A DNA stretch of 64,000 nucleotides from Larix kaempferi. Lineage: Eukaryota > Streptophyta > Pinopsida > Pinales > Pinaceae. Positions 57,769 to 64,000 of the stretch are shown here, piece after piece. Every line of letters starts with the position of its first letter. Position 1 is the first letter of the stretch. Below the pieces are notes generated by a model. The model did not search any database, was not told where the DNA came from, and saw nothing but the letters and a program-made list of their open reading frames with translations. A program made the position numbers and the translations under genes. The stretch is from assembly GCA_027924585.1 (NCBI GenBank), contig BSBM01000825.1, positions 2,336,001 to 2,400,000 of the forward strand, written 5' to 3'.

Positions 57769-58809
57769 ATGGGAAGCCCTCAGCTTACAAGATCCCCTAT
57801 CCAGCTAAGACTCGCGAATCAGCAACGAGTCTCTCCATTGGGCAGACTACCCAATGTACCTATTGATATTGAAGGAGTCAGAAGCTCTGCAGATTTTGAA
57901 GTAATCAAAATCATGGATGATAGTAGACCATACCCAACACTTCTAGGAATAGACTGGGCATTTGATAATTTGGCTGTCATTAACTTGAAGAAAAGACAGA
58001 TGACCTTTGAGGATGACCAGATTAGGGTCATCGCACCACTTGATCCTATTCAAGGACCAAGGTATATAGAACCCATTCGCGCAGAAGAAGAAGCGAGCCA
58101 CATGGAAAGTTTGTACCAAATGACTACTAACCACAGTGACTATGTCAACCCCACAGCAGATGGCCATATCAGCTGGCGATGCGATAGCTCGTGCACATCA
58201 GACTCAGATGCAGGATTGGAAAACTGGCAGAATCGTTTACATGAGGTTTCTGCAAGACGTTGCGCTATGATGACTAAATCCATTCGATGGATTGGCACAG
58301 AATTAACTGACACTCCAATTTTTGATGGGTCAACTGAAGTAACTAAATTCATACAGGAATATGAACAAAAGCTTCCAGAACCGCAGCGCATACAGGCACT
58401 GGACGTAGCATTGCGCGCCACACCCGCAAGATGGTGGATTGCGCATAAGGAGAATATTCATACATGGCAAGACTGTCGCAGACTGATACTGCGCAGATTT
58501 CAGGACACCACAGCCGAAGTCCTACATAAGTATGAGGGACAGAGTGACCCCAGGTCACACATTAAAGCATGCATTCAGCAATGGTCGGATATTCCGGAAG
58601 ATGAATGGGTTCACCTATTCCTCCACACATTGGATACAGTTCCAAGGAACTGGTATACTGAAACAGAACTACGCAGAGGCACTCTCACTTGGCCTCTAAT
58701 GATAGAAAGTTTTCAACTTACCTTCAGTTTTGAGTCAGAACATCCAAGTATTGATCAGGCTCTGAAGTGTATTAAAAAGAAGGTATTTGAACCATGTCTA
58801 GTAACATAA
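57769..58809 (+). CDS. Protease C-terminal half and a second gag-like domain
   Basis: In frame with the preceding ORF after one TAG. Residues 1-90 complete the protease (RLPNVPIDIEGVRSSADFEV, then LLGIDWAFDN). Residues about 180-325 form a second gag-like fold: TPIFDGSTEVTKFIQEYEQ, ATPARWWIAHKENIHTW, LRRFQD and HTLDTVPRNWYTETELRRGT. This resembles the retrotransposon gag domain (W-W, then W plus C-R-R-L and R-F). A gag-like domain between protease and RT is not the standard gypsy order. Ends in TAA at 58807, again in frame with what follows. Confidence 0.85.
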   Translation: MGSPQLTRSPIQLRLANQQRVSPLGRLPNVPIDIEGVRSSADFEVIKIMDDSRPYPTLLGIDWAFDNLAVINLKKRQMTFEDDQIRVIAPLDPIQGPRYIEPIRAEEEASHMESLYQMTTNHSDYVNPTADGHISWRCDSSCTSDSDAGLENWQNRLHEVSARRCAMMTKSIRWIGTELTDTPIFDGSTEVTKFIQEYEQKLPEPQRIQALDVALRATPARWWIAHKENIHTWQDCRRLILRRFQDTTAEVLHKYEGQSDPRSHIKACIQQWSDIPEDEWVHLFLHTLDTVPRNWYTETELRRGTLTWPLMIESFQLTFSFESEHPSIDQALKCIKKKVFEPCLVT

Positions 58810-61782
58810 TATTCCCAACCAGATTGGGCTGTCCAGATAGAACATGCCCTCGAATGCTATAACTTCACCGCTGAAGATGAGGAGGACGATCCTCGCAACA
58901 TCAATATCCCAGAATCAGAAGGGACGCGCAATATTGAAGGTCCTGAGCTTGATATTCCTGCCATCACAGAACACATCAAGCTCAAGAAGATTAACATTGG
59001 TACAGAAGCTGAACCAAAGTTTGCTTCTATAGGAGATTATTGGGATGATGAAACTGTTGGACATGTTTCAGAATTATTGCGTGACTACCAGGATATCTTT
59101 CCTACCAAGTTCACAGAAATGAAAGGCATCCTAGGAGACTTAGGAGTGATGCGCATACCTCTGAAACCAGATGCTAAGCCAGTCAAGCAGCGCCCATACA
59201 GGTTGAACCCGCGCTATAAAGAAAAAGTCAAAGAAGAAATTGATAAGATGCTTGCAGCAGGTATTATTGAGCCAGTAGAGGAAAGCGATTGGATTAGTCC
59301 TATGGTGGTTCAAGAAAAGAAAACGAAAGGCGAAATAAGAATCTGTGTCGACTTGCGCAAACTCAATGATGCATCAGCGCACGATCCATTTCCCACTCCT
59401 TTCACAGACGAAGTACTTGATAATGTTGGAGGACAAGAGGCTTACTCTTTCACTGATGGTTTTTCGGGATATCATCAGATCAGAATTCATCCGGACGACC
59501 GCCACAAGACTACTTTTGCAACTGAATGGGGCTCATTCCAGTATACGGTAATGCCCTTTGGTCTTAAAAACGCACCTGCTATCTTCTCTCGAGTTGTTGT
59601 TGCTGTTTTTAAAGAATTTATTCACAAGTTTCTAGAAGTCTATTTTGATGACTGGACTGTATTTGGCCTATTAAAGAACCATATTGCAAATCTGCGCATG
59701 ATGTTAGAAAAATGTAGACAGCATCAGATTTCCCTTAACTTGAAAAAATGTATCTTCTGTGCGCCCTTTGGTATTTTGTTGGGACATATTGTATGCAGAC
59801 AAGGACTCCTGATGGATCCTGCGAAGGTTGCCATCATTGCTAATTTACCTGCGCCCAACTCAGTTAAGCAATTGCGCACTACATTGGGACATACAGGATA
59901 CTACAGAAAATTCATCAAGGGTTATGCAAAGATCACAGCGCCTATGGAAAGATTGCTCAAAAAGGATTCGAAGTTCCAATGGACAGAGGAATGCCAACAG
60001 AGTTTGGACACACTTAAAGAAAAGATGATCACAGCGCCTATTCTAGTTTTCCCGGACTGGAGAAAACCTTTTCATGTTCATGTTGATGCTTCTTCCATAG
60101 CATTGGGGGTTGTGCTTACACAGTCTGGAGAAGGAAGTATTGACCACCCGATTGCTTACTCCAGCAGAAAGCTATCTACAGCTGAGAAGAACTACACCAC
60201 CACAGAAAGGGAAGGATTAGCTATGGTGTATGCCTTACAGAAATTCAGACACTACCTATTAGGCGCTCATTTTAAAATGTACACTGACCATTCTGCTTTG
60301 AAATATTTGGTCAATAAACCAGTATTAGGAGGAAGAATTTGCAGATGGCTACTGCTCTTTCAAGAATATGATTTCAAGGTCATTGTAAAGCCAGGCAGAT
60401 TGAATGCAGGGCCTTACCATCTATCCAGGATAGAGTCAGGAGAGGAACCTACAAGTCTGGAGGACAATTTGCCTGACGCACAGTTGTTTTCTATTCAAGC
60501 AGCAGACGAATATTATTCTGATATTCTTGAGTTTCTCACTACCGGGCAAGCGCCGACTGAGTTTACAATCCAACAGAAGAAGCAACTTGTTGTCAGAGCC
60601 GCAGACTTCACCTTGATAGCAGGCCAGCTTTATAAGTTGGGCCCTGACGAAGTTTTGCGCAGATGTATTTTACCACATGAAAAGAACTCTATCATCGCAG
60701 AAGCGCATTCAGGTACTGCAGGAGGCCATTTCGCAGGGAAGCCAACCGCGCAAAAGATATTAGCCGCAGGTCTTTGGTGGCCGACATTGCACAAGGATAC
60801 TAAGGAATTCTGTAAATGTTGCGATGTGTGCCAGCGAACAGGAAAACCCTCAAGGAGAGATGAAATGCCGCTAAGACCCCAGATTACACTGCGCGCTTTT
60901 GATAAATGGGCCATTGACTTTGTAGGACCTATTAACCCACCCGGAAAAAGAACTGGCGCAAGATACATCATTACAGCTACTGAATACCTCACCAGATGGG
61001 CTGAGGCGAAGCCAGTTAAGAACTGCGATGCTGCTACGGCCGCGCAGTTCATTTTTGAAAATATTATCACTAGATTTGGATGTCCAGTGATTCTCATGAG
61101 TGATCAGGGTACACATTTCCTCAATGAGACTATAGAGGCCCTTACGGAAGAATTTCAAATTAGTCACCATAAGAGTACACCCTACCATCCTCAAGCTAAT
61201 GGTACGGTGGAAGCATTCAATAAGATTCTTGAGAATGCCGTGACGAAGATCTGTAATCAACAAAGAGATGATTGGGACCTTAGAGTCACAGCTGTATTAT
61301 GGGCTTACAGAACCACTTGCAAGAAACTAACAGGCCACACACCTTTCAGCTTGGTGTATGGACAAGAAGCAGTTATGCCCATGGAATACATTATTCCCAG
61401 TCTTAGAATTGCGCAAATTACAGAAATGGCAGATCCTGATACTATGAATGAAAGACTTTCGCAATTGCTTGCCTTAGAAGAAGACAGACTCTTAGCCGGA
61501 TTCCATCAACAGGTACAGAAGGCAAGACAGAAAGCTTGGCATGACAGGCATATTAAGAATAAAGTCTTTCAGGAACGAGACTTGGTACTCCTCTATGACA
61601 GTAAATTTACCAAGTTCCCAGGCAAGTTTCGTGTACATTGGTTAGGTCCTTTTCAGGTGATAAAAGTAACAGACGGAGGTGCAGTTCAGCTTGCAAAGCT
61701 TGATGGAGAATTACTACCTACAATGATCAACGGGAGTCGGCTCAAGCTTTATCGCGACGGCCACTCCGCTCTGTCGACCTAA
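58810..61782 (+). CDS. Reverse transcriptase, RNase H and integrase of the large gypsy element
   Basis: The open frame runs from after the TAA to a TAA at 61780; the first Met is at 59077 (901 residues from there). In that numbering: RT about 27-205 with VYFDDW (catalytic D191, D192); thumb to about 320; RNase H with D337, E379 and D404; integrase zinc site H544, H551, C582, C585; catalytic D614, D676, E712; and a GPF module (HWLGPFQV) near the end. No chromodomain. All catalytic residues are intact, so pol is functional-looking apart from the stops that separate it from gag. It probably belongs to the non-chromovirus (Athila/Tat-side) plant gypsy elements. Confidence 0.93.
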   Translation, partial: YSQPDWAVQIEHALECYNFTAEDEEDDPRNINIPESEGTRNIEGPELDIPAITEHIKLKKINIGTEAEPKFASIGDYWDDETVGHVSELLRDYQDIFPTKFTEMKGILGDLGVMRIPLKPDAKPVKQRPYRLNPRYKEKVKEEIDKMLAAGIIEPVEESDWISPMVVQEKKTKGEIRICVDLRKLNDASAHDPFPTPFTDEVLDNVGGQEAYSFTDGFSGYHQIRIHPDDRHKTTFATEWGSFQYTVMPFGLKNAPAIFSRVVVAVFKEFIHKFLEVYFDDWTVFGLLKNHIANLRMMLEKCRQHQISLNLKKCIFCAPFGILLGHIVCRQGLLMDPAKVAIIANLPAPNSVKQLRTTLGHTGYYRKFIKGYAKITAPMERLLKKDSKFQWTEECQQSLDTLKEKMITAPILVFPDWRKPFHVHVDASSIALGVVLTQSGEGSIDHPIAYSSRKLSTAEKNYTTTEREGLAMVYALQKFRHYLLGAHFKMYTDHSALKYLVNKPVLGGRICRWLLLFQEYDFKVIVKPGRLNAGPYHLSRIESGEEPTSLEDNLPDAQLFSIQAADEYYSDILEFLTTGQAPTEFTIQQKKQLVVRAADFTLIAGQLYKLGPDEVLRRCILPHEKNSIIAEAHSGTAGGHFAGKPTAQKILAAGLWWPTLHKDTKEFCKCCDVCQRTGKPSRRDEMPLRPQITLRAFDKWAIDFVGPINPPGKRTGARYIITATEYLTRWAEAKPVKNCDAATAAQFIFENIITRFGCPVILMSDQGTHFLNETIEALTEEFQISHHKSTPYHPQANGTVEAFNKILENAVTKICNQQRDDWDLRVTAVLWAYRTTCKKLTGHTPFSLVYGQEAVMPMEYIIPSLRIAQITEMADPDTMNERLSQLLALEEDRLLAGFHQQVQKARQKAWHDRHIKNKVFQERDLVLLYDSKFTKFPGKFRVHWLGPFQVIKVTDGGAVQLAKLDGELLPTMINGSRLKLYRDGHSALST

Positions 61783-62590
61783 TATATTGCTAGTGATGCA
61801 GATGCCCAGTGTAGTTGAAAGAGGCACCGCATTCAGTCTACACGGAAGTTGCGAGACACTCAGTCTCCGGCTTCCTGCGCAGTTCCTAGAAACATCCGCG
61901 CATGTCTAAATTTTGGTTGGAGCGAACATAGTTGCGCTCTTATGAAGCTCCTCCTCGGACCGTTGAACTATCGCTCTTGCGGAGTTCCCTTTGATAAATT
62001 GCCGCTTGAAAAAGTTTTGTTGTGGACCCTTAGAGGCACAGTTCCCTAAGTTGAAATGACCCGCCGAAAATTTTGAATTACAGCAGTTATGTAGCTGCGT
62101 CTGAATAAATGAAGGATAAGTCCGCTATTTAAGTCTAGCCGTTCTGACCGATTCGGCTTGATCTCCGAAAGATTTGCATTTAACTCAGGCACCGAAAGCA
62201 TTAGCTTCTCCCGGAAGGCTGTCAGAGCCCGTCAATCACACTAAATGCACCCCTACGGCAAGGAGGATAGCGTGTTGATTAACTCATCTATAGCCGCCTA
62301 TAGCTACGTTACCCCACTTGGTCGCATTTATTCACCTCTGGCTATAAATACCTCACACTTGTATAATTTTTGGGTTACTTTCCTCGAGTTGCTAGCTTGT
62401 TTACGAATCCAAGTTATTGTTTTCAGAGCCAAGTTGTGCAGAGTATTTTCCCTTGTTTTCAGCGTCCATATCCTACGAAAGTCCGCCATTTGCTGTCCAG
62501 AGTTTTATTCCCTACATCGATTCAAGACGGAGAACCTGTCAACTGAAGAAGTTGTTCGTCAATTCCTACGCCGAGGCTTAGATTTCGGCA
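61783..62590 (+). promoter_or_regulatory. Spacer after pol with a TATA box for the accessory ORF
   Basis: Non-coding sequence with TATAAATA at 62343-62350 in a GC-rich surround, about 245 bp before the accessory ORF start. The region does not resemble the proposed 5' LTR (53454-54500), so it is not that element's 3' LTR. It could be an internal promoter or the promoter of another element's LTR. Confidence 0.5.
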
Positions 62591-64000
62591 TGAATACTCC
62601 AGTCACGGCTTCGACTTATGTACATCCTGGTCATCAGGATCCCAGACAGTCTCCGGCTACAAGAGCGTCGCCATCACAACCAGAAGAACCTGTTCCAGAG
62701 CCGTTGGCGACCATGGCGAACTATATTCCGCCGCGTCCAGATGATGCGCCAGAAGTACAGATCCCGAAGAATGCAAAGTATCCCATTCCGCTACCGCCAC
62801 TACCGGCTAGTGTGCGGGTAGAAGGGCAACTGTTGGGACACATCCCACTGGTCAAATTCTCTGATTTCAATCTGGGAGACTATAAAACGTATCCCTAGTT
62901 TGCGCCAGATCGATATCTGACGATAGTGCACAATCCCGTCCGAAAGGTCGATGAATTTACCCCGAAGGGATTTGCAGCAAACTTGGAGAAGCCAGGTTTG
63001 TTGAATTTATTGAAGCTACCGCACTTTGGGCGTAGCAATGAAGTGAACGCAGTCGTTAAAACACTGCTATCCTGCGTTCATGGAGGTTACCTTTGGCTCG
63101 GGAGGCCAATTGATCTAAATGTTGATTTAATTCACCGCATTACTGGTCTATCTAAGGCTGGTAAGGACCCCAATGTTCATTTTGTGGGGAAGGACAAAGA
63201 CAGAAAATTAGCTGCACAGCTGGTGCAGAAGTATAACTTGACAAGAGGAGGTCGGGCTTATGACCTCACTACAGTAGAAGATGAGGCACTTCGATTTACA
63301 GGAAGTCTGCTTGCAGGCAGACTTCTCACAAAGTGCCGACCGAAGGAAGTCACTGGAGCTGTCGTGGAGCTCGCCATCGCAGCTGCGGAGGGAGAGCAGT
63401 ACAACTGGTCTCTCTTCCTGCTGAATTCTTTCTTGGCTGATTGCCTGAATGTGCAGGACAATGCAGCCCAAGCATTCCATTTTTCATGGCTTCTAATTTT
63501 ATGCGCTCTCGTTGGGTGGAAGGAGCCCCCGAATACTCAGTTCCTTCCGCGCCGCGCAGGATAAGTTGCCGACATGCGCTACATCAACCTCTGGGATTCC
63601 CCTAATCCCGCAAAGCGCAAGATGAATCGCGCTGTCTTTTGTGAGTACTACTTTCTCCTCCGAGATACCATTCAAGAAATGCCAAGGCTGAGCGAGGAGA
63701 CAGCCACATTATATGAAGGAAAGTTGGCTTTTACTGCCGACATACATCAACTTTACCTCCGCCCTTGCGGCATTCCAGATGAATGGGCGCTAGGCCTTTA
63801 CAGAATGACTACCGAGGATGTTGAAGAAACAATCAAGTCTTGGTCCGATGAGTGGAGGGAGGCCGCCGATCTCGCATCCGCGCTGCCAACCGCCGCTACG
63901 AAAGAGAAGGATAAGGGCAAGGAAGCCCGTGAGCAAAGAAGTGATGAAGGCCCCACAGAACCGGCCACCAAGAAGCAAAAAGTGTCGCATCCCGCTAAGG
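62591..64000 (+). CDS. Accessory ORF after pol, incomplete at the window end
   Basis: The preferred start is MNTPVTASTYVHPGHQD. In one frame to the window end there are two stops (TAG 62896-62898, TAA about 63562-63564). The product has a Pro-rich N-terminus, then DEFTPKGFAANLEKPGLLNL, WLGRPIDLNVDLIHRITGLS, YNWSLFLLNSFLADCL and FHFSWLLILCALVGW, a second part with RYINLWDSPNPAKRKMNRAV and IPDEWALGLYRMT, and a Lys-rich tail with TKKQKV, which could be a nuclear localisation signal. The closest match I see is the antisense ORF at 52-53 kb. Candidate family to test: the putative plant transposon protein / plant mobile domain group. Function unknown. Confidence 0.65.

Overview
The window looks like gene-poor, transposon-packed nuclear DNA of a seed plant with a large genome. 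One convincing cellular gene is visible, an intron-containing plant acyl-activating enzyme (AMP-forming acyl-CoA synthetase) on the minus strand at 22857-26053. Nearly everything else is Ty1-copia and Ty3-gypsy LTR retrotransposon sequence in different states of decay, with some DNA transposons and minisatellites. A conifer or other gymnosperm fits best (long intergenic stretches, old nested insertions, a possible Penelope-like insertion with a hammerhead-ribozyme core), but this is inference and no taxonomic marker is present.

Layout. 1-3.7 kb: minus-strand copia remnant with a reverse-transcriptase (RT) fragment, a primer-binding site and an LTR. 3.7-6.4 kb: non-coding, ending in an array of about 21-bp repeats. 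6.5-8.5 kb: plus-strand copia RT/RNase H with polypurine tract and 3' LTR. 8.6-17.7 kb: a second plus-strand copia element split in its RT by a complete 6.5-kb minus-strand Ty3-gypsy chromovirus (10087-16545); the 5-bp target duplication can be reconstructed. 17.7-22.8 kb: AT-rich non-coding DNA with short repeats and one weak two-exon gene candidate.

22.9-38.8 kb: the acyl-activating enzyme gene, then two tandem copies of a unit made of copia fragment + unidentified repeat + truncated acyl-activating-enzyme pseudogene. Copy 1 later gained a hAT-type element (8-bp target duplication, 17-bp imperfect terminal inverted repeats) and a 1.14-kb insertion with 13-bp direct repeats and a hammerhead-like core. 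Copy 2 gained a 312-bp MITE-like element. Each insertion is absent from the other copy, so their order can be read directly. The real gene appears to have a short first coding exon, missed by simple ORF calling, that adds a basic, mitochondrial-presequence-like N-terminus and is conserved in frame in both pseudogenes.

40.7-53.2 kb: a minus-strand gypsy gag/protease fragment whose LTR is split by a complete but internally deleted 4.24-kb gypsy element (44760-49002, perfect AAAAC target duplication); then a plus-strand gypsy pol remnant with an extra RNase H reading frame after integrase and an antisense accessory reading frame.

53.4-64 kb: the youngest-looking element, a large plus-strand non-chromodomain gypsy element. 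One frame runs from 55201 to 61782 with only three in-frame stops and encodes a leader ORF, gag with five CCHC knuckles, protease, a second gag-like domain, RT, RNase H and integrase with catalytic residues intact. Downstream, behind its own TATA box, lies an accessory ORF that runs off the window end.
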